Source: a bacterium (GTDB taxonomy: Bacteria > Myxococcota > UBA727 > JAUIJE01). From it: 64,000 nt of DNA. A program made the translations under genes and the position numbers. Positions 51,926-59,573 of this stretch are shown here, piece by piece. Within the stretch, counting starts at the first letter, position 1. Each line of letters begins with the position of its first letter. The stretch lies in contig JAUIJE010000016.1 in NCBI GenBank assembly GCA_030431455.1, positions 124,001 to 188,000 on the forward strand, in the 5' to 3' direction. Under the pieces are notes generated by a model. It was not told the origin of the DNA and did not search any database. It saw only the letters and a program-made list of their open reading frames with translations.

Positions 51926-52642
51926 ATGAGCGCGCCCACCCACCTCTCGTTGTCCTCCGACCCCTCGCTGCTCGAGCGCGGCGCGGTGGCGTTCCGGGCG
52001 TTGCGGGTGCTGGAAAAGGACCCCGGCGATCCCGTCGCCGGCCCGCTGTTCAATGCCTGCCTCGACGGGGGCGCGTACCAGAAGCTGATCCGCCGCTTGC
52101 GACAGACCACAGAAGGTGCCCGCATGCTTGACGAGCGGCCGTCGCTCAACGGGGACGAAATCGACCTCGACGTGCTCGCCGCGCTTCCCGACGGAACCCT
52201 GGGGCGGGCGATGGCGGCCTACTACCGTGACCATGACATCGCGCCCTTTCACACCACCTTCGCCCCCCAGAACGACGTGGAGTACATCTCCAAGCGCTAC
52301 CGCGAGACCCACGACCTCTTCCACGTCATCACCGGGTACGGGACCGATGTCATCGGCGAAATGGAACTGCAGGCGTTCGCGATGGGCCACCTCGGGATCA
52401 AGAGCCCGCTGATGATCCTCAGCTACTCGACGGTGATCCTGGCCCGCGGGACCAGCCACGCCGCCGACGTCGACGTGCGGTGGGGCGATTACTTTTCCCG
52501 CCTGCGCCGGGCGGTGCGCCGGGGCAAGCACGCCGCGCCCCTGCTCGCCTTTCGCTACCAGGAACATTGGGAGACCCCGCTGGGCGCCTTGCGCGCACGG
52601 CTTTGTCCCCCCCTCGACGGCGCGGCCCGCCCTCAGCCGTAG
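51926..52642 (+). CDS. Coq4-family protein
   Basis: 238 residues, soluble. The Coq4 metal-site pattern HDxxH-x11-E is exact: H129-D130, H133 and E145 in THDLFHVITGYGTDVIGE, preceded by EYISKRYRE as in Coq4 proteins. Coq4 acts late in coenzyme Q biosynthesis and has been linked to C1 decarboxylation/hydroxylation of the ring. AGGAG six bases before ATG 51926. Same strand as tpiA, 73 bases downstream; it overlaps the convergent stress-protein gene by ten bases. A second protein with this pattern is at 54950. Confidence 0.85.
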   Translation: MSAPTHLSLSSDPSLLERGAVAFRALRVLEKDPGDPVAGPLFNACLDGGAYQKLIRRLRQTTEGARMLDERPSLNGDEIDLDVLAALPDGTLGRAMAAYYRDHDIAPFHTTFAPQNDVEYISKRYRETHDLFHVITGYGTDVIGEMELQAFAMGHLGIKSPLMILSYSTVILARGTSHAADVDVRWGDYFSRLRRAVRRGKHAAPLLAFRYQEHWETPLGALRARLCPPLDGAARPQP

Positions 52643-53112
52643 GGAAACACCACCGGGTAGTGGGGGATCTTCATCGCCTCGGTGGCTTCCACGTCGGCCG
52701 CGCTGCCTTTGACCAGCACCACCGTCGCGTCCAATCCCCGCATCAACGCCTTGGCGGTGTTGCCGAGGTCGAGGTCCAGGAAGCTGCGCTTGCTGTGCGA
52801 GCCGCAGATCACCCAGTCCGCGGGCGCGCGCTTGAGGTGTTCGATGAGCTCGGCCGACGGGCGCCCCTCCAGCACCGTCCACGTCACCTTGACCCCCGCT
52901 TCCTCCACGGAGCGGGCGAAGGCCTCGGTCTTCTCTTCCACCGTCTCCGCCGACGGGGCCAGGGCCACGGGGGCCTTCACCGAGATGACCTCGACGGGGA
53001 GGCCATGGGTCTTGGCCAACAGCACCGCCATCTCCCGTTGCTTCTCCGTCACCGGGGGGAAGTTGGTGTAGCGCTGCAGGGCGACACAAAGGGCGATGCG
53101 GTGATTTTTCAT
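52633..53112 (-). CDS. Universal-stress-protein-like protein
   Basis: 159 residues with an alpha/beta USP/HUP-type pattern: N-terminal strand RIALCVALQRYTNFPP, central EVISVKAP, and the C-terminal segment DWVICGSHSKRSFLDLDLGN with ATVVLVKG. The usual ATP-binding GxxGHS(x9)GS run is altered to CGSHSKRSFLDLDLGNTA, so nucleotide binding is uncertain. GGAG precedes ATG 53112. Tail-to-tail with the Coq4-family gene. A stress or regulatory role is only inferred. Confidence 0.75.
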   Translation of the reverse strand: MKNHRIALCVALQRYTNFPPVTEKQREMAVLLAKTHGLPVEVISVKAPVALAPSAETVEEKTEAFARSVEEAGVKVTWTVLEGRPSAELIEHLKRAPADWVICGSHSKRSFLDLDLGNTAKALMRGLDATVVLVKGSAADVEATEAMKIPHYPVVFPYG

Positions 53113-53158
53113 GGGGGCTCCAGGATGTGGCGCACCGTCGCCCACACACGCGGGCTTT

Positions 53159-54145
53159 TCAACCCATCGCGTGGTCGAGGAGGAAGTCGTGTACTTGTCG
53201 CTCGCCCCAGTACGACGGCCGGCCGAGCCGGCCCCCCACAAAGCCCACGTGGCCCCCCTGCGCGGGGAACAGCGCGCGCAGCGCCGGCGACCGCGCGGCC
53301 ACGTCGTGGGGCAGGGTCTCGGCGGGATTGAACGGGTCGTCCGCCGCGCTCAGGAGCAGGGTCGGGACCCGAATGCCGGCCAGGAACTGGCCGCAGCCCA
53401 CGCTCTGCCAATAGTGGGCAGCATCGTCGAACCCGTGCAGCGCCGCGGTGGCGTAGGTGTCGAACGCGACGAAGGTCTTGGCCGCCCGGATGCGGTCGAC
53501 ATCCAATGTGCCTGGATATTGGGCGGCTTTGGCCAGCGCCTTGGGGATCAAGGTGCGCAAAAACACCCGGGTGTAAAACCCACCCAGCACCTGGTCGAGG
53601 TGCGGACCGGTCACGGTCAGGTCGAACGGCGCGCTCACCACCGCGGCCGCGCGCACCGCATCGGGCACGTCGTCGGGGCATTGGCCGAGCCACTTGGCCA
53701 GCATGTTCGCCCCCGCGGAGTAGCCCGCGAGCAGCACCGGCCGCGCCGAGAACCGCCGCGCCACCTCGTGCACCACCAGCGACAGATCGTCGGTGACCCC
53801 GAGGTGGTACAGGCGGGGGGCGCGGTTGAGCGGCCCCGCGCCACAGCCGCGGTGTTCCATCGCCACCACCCCGAGCCCGGCGGCGCGCAGGCGGCGGGCC
53901 AACCCCGCGATGTAAGGCGCGTCCACGCTGCCTTCGAGGCCGTGAAACAGGACCGCCACCGCGGGGGCATCATCCGGCACCGCGAGGTGAACCCGCAGGT
54001 GGTCGTCGTCGGGGGTGGGCCACATCTCGAGGGTCCAGGCCGGGCCGGGCGTCCGGCGGAACAGCGGGCCAAACAGCGTCTGGCGGTGCCGGCCCCCCAT
54101 GCCCGGCATGGGGCGGAACGCGGCGGGGGCGGGGCCGGTCACCAT
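53159..54145 (-). CDS. YheT-type alpha/beta hydrolase
   Basis: 328 residues. Catalytic triad visible: nucleophile Ser in AGYSAGANMLAKWLG, Asp in LLSAADDPFNPAE, His in GGHVGFVGG. The ALFHGLEG-type oxyanion segment reads VLFHGLEGSVDAPY, and HRGCG appears as in the COG0429/YheT esterase group, which acts on acyl esters of unknown identity. ATG 54145 preferred (AGGGTGG upstream); ATG 54178 would add 11 residues. No signal peptide. Confidence 0.88.
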   Translation of the reverse strand: MVTGPAPAAFRPMPGMGGRHRQTLFGPLFRRTPGPAWTLEMWPTPDDDHLRVHLAVPDDAPAVAVLFHGLEGSVDAPYIAGLARRLRAAGLGVVAMEHRGCGAGPLNRAPRLYHLGVTDDLSLVVHEVARRFSARPVLLAGYSAGANMLAKWLGQCPDDVPDAVRAAAVVSAPFDLTVTGPHLDQVLGGFYTRVFLRTLIPKALAKAAQYPGTLDVDRIRAAKTFVAFDTYATAALHGFDDAAHYWQSVGCGQFLAGIRVPTLLLSAADDPFNPAETLPHDVAARSPALRALFPAQGGHVGFVGGRLGRPSYWGERQVHDFLLDHAMG

Positions 54146-54264
54146 CGGGCCACCCTGTCCCGGCCGGGGCGGGGGCACAACCGCGCGGAAAACGAAAAGG
54201 CGTGCGCAGGGTCTTGCCGGATGAAGGTCAGGCGCCTACACCGTCTGTTCGATCAAGGACAGCC

Positions 54265-54756
54265 ATGACTTTCGTCGTCATTCTTCACGTATTCGTCTCG
54301 ATTTTTATGATCCTCGTGGTCTTGCTGCAGCCCGGCAACAAGGGCGGCATGGGCGCGGCGTTCGGCGGGGCCGGTGGGTCCACCGCGTTCGGTGGCCGCG
54401 GCGCGAACACGTTCTTGGCCAAGCTCACCGCGGCGGCCGCGTTCGTGTTCATGTGCACCAGCTTTGGCCTCGTGTACTTCTCGTCGCAGGGCCAATCCGC
54501 GTTCGACAAGGTGCCGGGCGCGACCCCGGCCAGCGACGAGGGCGAAGAAGGCGAAGGCGAAGCTGCCGCCAGCGATGACACCGCCAGCGACGACACCGCC
54601 AGCGACGACGCGGACGGTGCGGCCGAGGGTGACGGCGCCGAGGCCCCGGCGTCCGACGACGCGGCCCCCGCGGGCGACACCGCCGCCGCCGACGACGCGC
54701 CCGCGGGTGACAGCGCCGCGGATGCCCCGGCCGGTGATCCTCCGCCCGCGCCGTAA
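54265..54756 (+). CDS. secG: SecG protein-export subunit with long acidic tail
   Basis: 163 residues. Two helices (VVILHVFVSIFMILVVLLQ and TFLAKLTAAAAFVFMCTSFG) flank the typical LLQPGNKGGMGAAFGG loop of SecG, part of the SecYEG translocon. The C-terminus adds about 85 residues rich in Asp, Ala and Glu, much longer than the usual short tail. The gap-pgk-tpiA-secG-tRNA-Leu order is common in bacteria and agrees with the identity. ATG 54265 is set by the helix start. Confidence 0.93.
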   Translation: MTFVVILHVFVSIFMILVVLLQPGNKGGMGAAFGGAGGSTAFGGRGANTFLAKLTAAAAFVFMCTSFGLVYFSSQGQSAFDKVPGATPASDEGEEGEGEAAASDDTASDDTASDDADGAAEGDGAEAPASDDAAPAGDTAAADDAPAGDSAADAPAGDPPPAP

Positions 54757-54811
54757 TCATCTTGACGAGAGGGACTGTTTGCGTGATGTATGCGCTCCCT
54801 CTCCCCCCCGC

Positions 54812-54896
54812 GCGGTTGTGGTGGAATTGGTAGACACGCTGTCTTGAGGGGGCAGTGCCGCAAGGCGTGGGAGTTCGAGTCTCCCCAACCGCACCA
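54812..54896 (+). tRNA. tRNA-Leu(GAG)
   Basis: Acceptor stem GCGGTTG (54812-54818) pairs with CAACCGC (54886-54892), with discriminator A and an encoded CCA. The anticodon stem-loop is CTGTC-TT-GAG-GG-GGCAG with anticodon GAG at 54846-54848. A long variable arm GCC-GCAA-GGC fits a class II leucine tRNA, and the T-arm is GGGAG-TTCGAGT-CTCCC. It lies 55 bases after secG. Confidence 0.96.
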
Positions 54897-54900
54897 AAAC

Positions 54901-54930
54901 AAAACGGCACCCGCTGGGTGCCGTTTTTCT
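54901..54930 (+). terminator. Rho-independent terminator after tRNA-Leu
   Basis: Perfect 12-bp stem AAAACGGCACCC (54901-54912) / GGGTGCCGTTTT (54916-54927) with loop GCT, followed by TCTTTT. Probably ends the secG-tRNA transcript. Confidence 0.92.
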
Positions 54931-54949
54931 TTTGCCGCGGGATCGACGC

Positions 54950-55510
54950 TCACCCGGTGAAGAGCCAGGCCAAGACCACGCCCAGCCCCAATGCCACTGG
55001 ACCGAGCACGGTGAGCGCGGCCAGGCCGGTCATGCGCAGCAGGGCCCACCGCTCGGCCGCGCTGGGCGGGGTGTCGTCCTCCAGGGGCGGGATGTGCAGG
55101 GCGCGTCGCACCTCGTCGACGTCTTGGTCGACCAGGGGGCCCAGCTCTGCGTGGTAGAGGTTGCGCGATCGAACGCCGCGGTAAAACGCCCGGGCCACGC
55201 GGCGCGGCGCCACAAGCAAGCCGGCCAAAAAGCCCTGCAAGTTGATGAACCAGGCGGCCCAATAAGGCCCGCACCCACCGCCGAGTTCCCACCCCGAAAT
55301 CGCGAACTCGCCGCGCCAGTCGGGGATGTAACCGGTCAGCGCGTGGTGAAAATCATGAATCTTTACAACACGTTTGCGGCCTTCGAAGTTGTACAGCCAA
55401 AACGGCACCGGGCCGAGCTTGAACTTGATCCAGGTGTCGTCGTAGCCCCCGTCCCCGAGCCCCGCCGCGGTCAAATAGTCCACGCGGGCTTGATCGAGTG
55501 TGGTGGTCAT
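54950..55510 (-). CDS. Membrane protein with Coq4-type metal-site pattern
   Basis: 186 residues. HDxxH-x11-E again: H52-D53, H56 and E68 in IHDFHHALTGYIPDWRGE, nearly the same local sequence (HxxTGYxxDxxGE) as the Coq4-family protein at 51926. The rest differs: WIKFKLGPVPFWLYNF before the motif, and a C-terminal transmembrane helix (LTVLGPVALGLGVVLAWLF). It may be a membrane-bound, diverged Coq4 relative acting on a quinone or other isoprenoid. ATG 55510 has AGGAGG upstream. It lies just after the tRNA terminator, on the minus strand. Confidence 0.65.
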   Translation of the reverse strand: MTTTLDQARVDYLTAAGLGDGGYDDTWIKFKLGPVPFWLYNFEGRKRVVKIHDFHHALTGYIPDWRGEFAISGWELGGGCGPYWAAWFINLQGFLAGLLVAPRRVARAFYRGVRSRNLYHAELGPLVDQDVDEVRRALHIPPLEDDTPPSAAERWALLRMTGLAALTVLGPVALGLGVVLAWLFTG

Positions 55511-55550
55511 GTCCCCTCCTTGCGTGTGGTCCACTCGACATGTCGCAAGA

Positions 55551-55576
55551 AAGGGGCCGACTTTCGCCGGCCCCTT
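55551..55576 (-). terminator. Hairpin terminator candidate after the anti-sigma gene
   Basis: Stem AAGGGGCCG (55551-55559) / CGGCCCCTT (55568-55576), 8-base loop. On the minus strand the stem is followed by TCTTGC, a weak T-tract. Sits 35 bases after the anti-sigma stop at 55611. Confidence 0.5.
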
Positions 55577-55610
55577 GGGGGCGCGCCAGACCCTGCCCCG
55601 GGGGCGCCGG

Positions 55611-56297
55611 TCAGGGGGCGCCGGGGGTGAGCTTGACCGTCAACCGGATGCGCTCCCCGTCGGGCACCACCCCGCGGACCTCGGCCTGCTTGTCACTGCG
55701 CAGCTTGAACACGAAGCGCGCGACCTCGGCCCCGGTGCCCTCGAACACCAAGGTGCCGTCGAGCATGGTCAGGCCCGCTTCCGACGCGAGCATCTCCACG
55801 TCGGTGGCGGCGACATCCGCGACGGAGATGGTCGCGGCCCGCGCCCCCAGTGACAGGCCCGCGGCCGCCACCCCGTGCGCGCCGCCTTCGGCCATCTGGG
55901 GCAGGCCCACGACGACGAACAGCGCGGCCGCGGCGGCGATGCCCACCGACGCGGTGAAGAGCACCGCGCGTTTGAGCAGCCGGCGTTCGGCGAGGTCGAC
56001 CACCTTGTCCATCTCGTCGTCGCCGGGCATCGGGGCGGCGCGCTCGGCGGCGAGCCGATGCCGGACCCGGGCCACCATGTCCACCGGCGGCGCGGGGCGG
56101 TCGGTCTGGTGAAGCAGTGACATGGTGCGGCGCAAGGCCTCGTACTCGGCGCGCAGCGCGTCGTCTTGGGCCAGGGCGGCCTCGATGGCCGCGCGCATGT
56201 CCTCGGACACGAACCCGTCGATGTAGGCATCGAGCTGTTCGCGCATCTCGTCGCGGGAAGGGTTTTTGTCGTTCACGATCAGCTCCAAACGGGTCAT
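55611..56297 (-). CDS. Transmembrane anti-sigma factor
   Basis: 228 residues. N-terminal cytoplasmic helical part (REQLDAYIDGFVSEDMRAAI), one membrane helix (RAVLFTASVGIAAAAALFVVVG) and a periplasmic C-terminal domain (about 130-228) of unknown fold. No zinc HxxxCxxC site is visible in the N-terminus, unlike many anti-sigma proteins. Its ATG overlaps the stop of the ECF sigma gene (ATGA), the classic sigma/anti-sigma operon, so it likely holds the sigma factor inactive until an envelope signal. Confidence 0.85.
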   Translation of the reverse strand: MTRLELIVNDKNPSRDEMREQLDAYIDGFVSEDMRAAIEAALAQDDALRAEYEALRRTMSLLHQTDRPAPPVDMVARVRHRLAAERAAPMPGDDEMDKVVDLAERRLLKRAVLFTASVGIAAAAALFVVVGLPQMAEGGAHGVAAAGLSLGARAATISVADVAATDVEMLASEAGLTMLDGTLVFEGTGAEVARFVFKLRSDKQAEVRGVVPDGERIRLTVKLTPGAP

Positions 56298-56974
56298 GGC
56301 GCCACCTCGAGCCCGGCGGGGCCGGTCACGGGGGCGAGAATCTTGGCCAGGTGGGCCCGGGCCCGGTGCAACCGGGACTTGACGGTGCCGAGCTGCAGCC
56401 CGGTCACGTGCACGATCTCTTCGTAGCTCAGGTCCTCGAGGTCGCGGAGCACGACCAGCTCCCGTTGCTCGGGGCTGAGCTTCTGCAGCCCGGACTGCAC
56501 CAGCGCGGAGAGCTCTTGTTGTTCGAGCAGGCGGCGGGGGTCGCGCTTTTGTTGGCCCGGGTCACCCACCTGGCTCGCCACCGCGGGGTCGTGGATGTCC
56601 TGGTGCTCGCCGATGTGGCGGCGCTTGAGGAACTTGATGCGGTTGAGGCAACGGTTCTTGGTGATGCGGTACATCCACGTGCTGAGCTTGCTGTCCCCGC
56701 GGAACTCGGGGAGCGCGTGGTAGACGGCCACGAACACCTCTTGGGCGAGGTCTTCGGCCTCGGCCCGGTCGCCGAGCATGCGGAACGCCACCGCGAACAC
56801 CCGCGCGTTGTAGAGGCTGACGAGCGCGTCGAACGCGCCCATGTCCCCGTCGGCCGCGCGCCGCGCGATGGCGAGGTCCGGATCCACCGGCGGCACATCG
56901 GGGTCGTCGCTGCGCCGGGGCAAGGTGGCCACCGGCCGTTTTCCGTCCTCAGTCGTCGCGGGGATTTTGTCCAT
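56294..56974 (-). CDS. ECF RNA polymerase sigma factor
   Basis: 226 residues. Region 2 is clear: FDALVSLYNARVFAVAFRML, AEDLAQEVFVAVYHAL and FRGDSKLSTWMYRITKNRCL. Region 4 reads LQKLSPEQRELVVLRDLEDL and YEEIVHVTGLQLGTVKSRLHRAR. An RpoE-like sigma with a charged N-terminal extension of about 40 residues. Start candidates are ATG 56974, GTG 56983 or TTG 56986; an AGAGGTGA site favours one of the latter two, and ATG was kept as the conservative choice. Coupled to the anti-sigma gene downstream. Confidence 0.92.
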   Translation of the reverse strand: MDKIPATTEDGKRPVATLPRRSDDPDVPPVDPDLAIARRAADGDMGAFDALVSLYNARVFAVAFRMLGDRAEAEDLAQEVFVAVYHALPEFRGDSKLSTWMYRITKNRCLNRIKFLKRRHIGEHQDIHDPAVASQVGDPGQQKRDPRRLLEQQELSALVQSGLQKLSPEQRELVVLRDLEDLSYEEIVHVTGLQLGTVKSRLHRARAHLAKILAPVTGPAGLEVAP

Positions 56975-57300
56975 CAGTGCCACCAATTGTTCACCTCTGT
57001 CCTCCAGAACGAAAGGACCGCGACCCGGGTCTGGGGGTTCCGAGATCTGCGGCGCGGCCGGCGGCGCGGGGCCTGGGCGTGAATAAGCGGCCGCCGGCCG
57101 ACCTCCAACCGCGGGGACCCGGGTTCGTGCCCGGTCCCTTGCGTGAGCCTCCGGAGGCAACTCCGGGGGCCTTTGGGGCGTGGAATTTCCGCGCGGCCCA
57201 AAAAGCTGAGGGCCGCAGGGTGCTCTAAGTAGCTAAAAATAAATGAAAAACAGGATGGCCTGTCCGCTGCATTCTGGCCGCGTCGAAAGGGGTGTGCAGG
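56975..57300. other. Divergent intergenic region before sigma operon and lipoprotein gene
   Basis: 326 bases between the ECF sigma start and the lipoprotein start. It contains a 12-bp palindrome GCCTCCGGAGGC (57147-57158) and, near 57222-57250, an AT-rich patch (CTAAGTAGCTAAAAATAAAT) that stands out from the GC-rich surroundings and could hold promoters in either direction. No small gene was convincing. Confidence 0.5.
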
Positions 57301-57834
57301 ATGAGACACATGACATGGATGGCCGCGGCGGCGGCGCTGGTGGGGCTCTTGGGATGTGGCGGCGCGGGGCCGGAGCCGGGGCCGGGGCTGGACCCGTGCG
57401 GGCCCCCGCCCGCGGTGCACGACTGGGCCGGGGGCGAGACGTTGGCCTGGACGAGCGACGACGGCTGGTGCGTCCGGATCGAGCGCACATCGGAGATGGC
57501 CCCGGACGAGCTCTGCAAAGCCTGCCCCTTCGCCCTGCACCGGATGGTGGTGGCGAGCGAGACGGCGGTGGTCGACGAGACCGACGAGGGCGCGCTTTTG
57601 TATGTGCCCAGCCACCACAACTGGGCGGACGAAGCCCGGGTGGAGGTCGACGGGACCACCTACGTGGTGCGGTTCGGGCCGTCGTTTGGCGGCCTGGGCG
57701 ACGTGCTCGAGGTCTGGGACGGCGAGGACCTGGCCGCGTCGATGCCGTTGACGCCGCGGGCGCTGTTTGTGCCCGATGCCGACAACAGTGCCACTGCACA
57801 GAGCACCCCGCGGTGGGGGCTTCCCCTTCGCTGA
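57301..57834 (+). CDS. Small secreted lipoprotein
   Basis: 177 residues. Signal MTWMAAAAALVGLLGC with Cys as lipid site, then a Gly/Pro spacer and a compact domain with three Cys (DPCGPP, GWCVRI, CKACPFALH region) and DEARVEVDGTTYVVRFG. Not recognised. AAGGGG lies about nine bases before ATG 57301. Divergent from the sigma/anti-sigma operon, so it may be a target of that sigma factor (inference). Convergent with the kinase gene by 20 bases. Confidence 0.65.
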   Translation: MRHMTWMAAAAALVGLLGCGGAGPEPGPGLDPCGPPPAVHDWAGGETLAWTSDDGWCVRIERTSEMAPDELCKACPFALHRMVVASETAVVDETDEGALLYVPSHHNWADEARVEVDGTTYVVRFGPSFGGLGDVLEVWDGEDLAASMPLTPRALFVPDADNSATAQSTPRWGLPLR

Positions 57835-57853
57835 GGGGCGGCCATCGCCGGGG

Positions 57854-59197
57854 TCAGCCCGTCGAGGACAGCGCGTTCAATCCCTGCACGTAGCTCGAAA
57901 TGAGCCGGCCCACGTCGGAGCTGGGGGGCACGTCGGGGGCGCGGAATACGCTGTCGAACGAGGTCACCGCGGCCCGTTGGCTCTCGGCGGTGGGCAGCGC
58001 GTCGAGGTGGGGGCGGGTGGCGATGGCGGTGGGGGCGGTGGGGCCGGCGGCGTTGGCCGCGGCCACGTCGGCTTCGAGCAGGTCGAAGATGTCGGCGTCG
58101 GCGAGGGCGGCTTGGGCCAGGGCGGCGATGGCCTCGTCGGTCTGGAGGTCGACGGTGGCGCTTTGATCGTCGGTGCTGGGGTCCCCGTCGTCGAACAGGC
58201 CGGTGATGAGCTGGCCATCGATGACCCCGATCTGGGTCTCGAGACAGTCCGCGGAGGCCTCGGCTTCGGCTTCGGCGAACGCCGCGGCGAGCTCTTCGGC
58301 CGGGGTCTCGGGCACGATGGGCAGCTCAGCGTCGACGCGGGCCTGGCAGATGCGCGCGGCCATGCCTTGGGACGCGCCGAACTCGTCCTCGAGCTCGGCA
58401 AACATCGCGGCGACCTCGGCCGCGGATTTCACGCGCCGCTTCGGGTTGCGTTCGAGCATGCGCGAGAGCGCGGCGAAGAAGCTGGGATCGAGCTCCTCGC
58501 CCTCGCGCAGCCGAAGCACGCGGCCGGCGCAGATTTGCCCCATGATCTCGGGTTGGCTGCCCTCGAGCGCGGCGCGGCCGAGGGCGGCTTCGAGCAGCAC
58601 AACCCCGAGGGCCCAGATGTCGGACGCGACGGTGTACTTGCCGTCGTCGAACAGCTCGGGGGCGAAGAACGCGATCTTGCCGCGCAACAACCCGGTCCGG
58701 GTCTTGGGCGCGGTGGACTCGGCGGAGCGGGCGATGCCGAGGTCGATCAGCCGGGCGTTGCCGTCGTGGCCGAGGATGATGTTGGACGGCGAGATGTCCC
58801 GGTGCAGCATCTGCAGCGGCTGGCCCATGGTGCCGGTGGCGGTGTGGATCGCGTGGAGGGCGTCGGCCACTTGGCGGCCGATGCGGGCGACGACGGCCTG
58901 GGGAAGACGGCCGCCCTTCTTCCGGAGTTGGTACAGGGTGGCGCCGGGCACGTACGCCAGAGCGAGACAGGGACGGTTCTGATGTTCAAAAAAGTCGAGC
59001 GTCTCGACGACGTTGGGGTGTTGGATGCGTTGGCCCGCCCGGGCCTCATCGCGCAGCTGGGCGTGCACGCTCGCGTCGTTGACCAATGGCTGCTTGACGA
59101 CGACCAGCCTGCCGTCGGCGGCCGTGCACAAAGAGACCCGGGCCATGCCCCCAGCCCCGAGCTCTTTGAGAAAAAGGTACTGTCCGATCTTTTTCAA
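57854..59197 (-). CDS. Eukaryote-like Ser/Thr protein kinase
   Basis: 447 residues. The kinase domain (about 1-265) has the Gly-rich loop ELGAGGMARVSL, Lys in LVVVKQPL, catalytic loop LHRDISPSNIIL, a metal motif DLG (in LIDLGIARS) instead of DFG, and APE in FFAPELFD. The C-terminal 180 residues are Ala/Glu/Asp-rich, with no transmembrane helix or sensor domain. TTG 59197 is chosen because GGGGA sits five bases upstream; TTG 59209 is possible. A small upstream frame (59194-59403) ends with TGA overlapping TTG 59197. The partner and target are unknown. Confidence 0.9.
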   Translation of the reverse strand: MKKIGQYLFLKELGAGGMARVSLCTAADGRLVVVKQPLVNDASVHAQLRDEARAGQRIQHPNVVETLDFFEHQNRPCLALAYVPGATLYQLRKKGGRLPQAVVARIGRQVADALHAIHTATGTMGQPLQMLHRDISPSNIILGHDGNARLIDLGIARSAESTAPKTRTGLLRGKIAFFAPELFDDGKYTVASDIWALGVVLLEAALGRAALEGSQPEIMGQICAGRVLRLREGEELDPSFFAALSRMLERNPKRRVKSAAEVAAMFAELEDEFGASQGMAARICQARVDAELPIVPETPAEELAAAFAEAEAEASADCLETQIGVIDGQLITGLFDDGDPSTDDQSATVDLQTDEAIAALAQAALADADIFDLLEADVAAANAAGPTAPTAIATRPHLDALPTAESQRAAVTSFDSVFRAPDVPPSSDVGRLISSYVQGLNALSSTG

Positions 59198-59403
59198 GGC
59201 GATCCCCAAACGGTTGCTTCATTCAACTTACAAAACTCGCCCGTACGACTCTCATTTTGAGACACGCCGGATCCAGCCTTGCCGGTGACCTCCAACACGG
59301 TCCGGCGATTTGTCGCGAACTGGGTCACAAACACCACGACTCCTCCAGCGTAGGCCACACCGGCGGCCCAAATCGGACGGCCGAGTGATTCGGCGCGGCC
59401 CAC
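59194..59403 (-). CDS. Possible small membrane protein upstream of the kinase
   Basis: 69-residue frame from GTG 59403. The segment IWAAGVAYAGGVVVFVTQF looks like a single membrane helix, followed by NRRTVLEVTGKAG. Its TGA overlaps the proposed kinase TTG start (TTGA), like the coupled genes elsewhere in the window. Against it: third-codon GC is clearly lower than in the neighbours and no ribosome site is strong. Reported as a candidate only. Confidence 0.25.
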   Translation of the reverse strand: MGRAESLGRPIWAAGVAYAGGVVVFVTQFATNRRTVLEVTGKAGSGVSQNESRTGEFCKLNEATVWGSP

Positions 59404-59573
59404 GTTTTTGCATCGTCACGACCCTCGGGTACCTGGACCCGGATCGGCCCGAGCCGCCGCACAATGGACCTGCACCGACGGTGTTCGGGAGACGGCGCGT
59501 GGGCAGGCCGGCGGGCGGCGTCGATGCCATCGCCCGAGCAGGCCCCGATTTCGCCCGCCATCGTCGGGGTGGG
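59404..59573. other. Remainder of the kinase/TetR intergenic region
   Basis: Together with 59210-59403, it separates the TetR gene stop (59574) from the kinase start. I see no terminator with a T-run and no convincing reading frame. Confidence 0.4.

Noticed and set aside
59252-59530. 92-residue frame between kinase and TetR genes
   Set aside because: Arg/Gly-rich translation, no ribosome site, no hydrophobic segment or motif.
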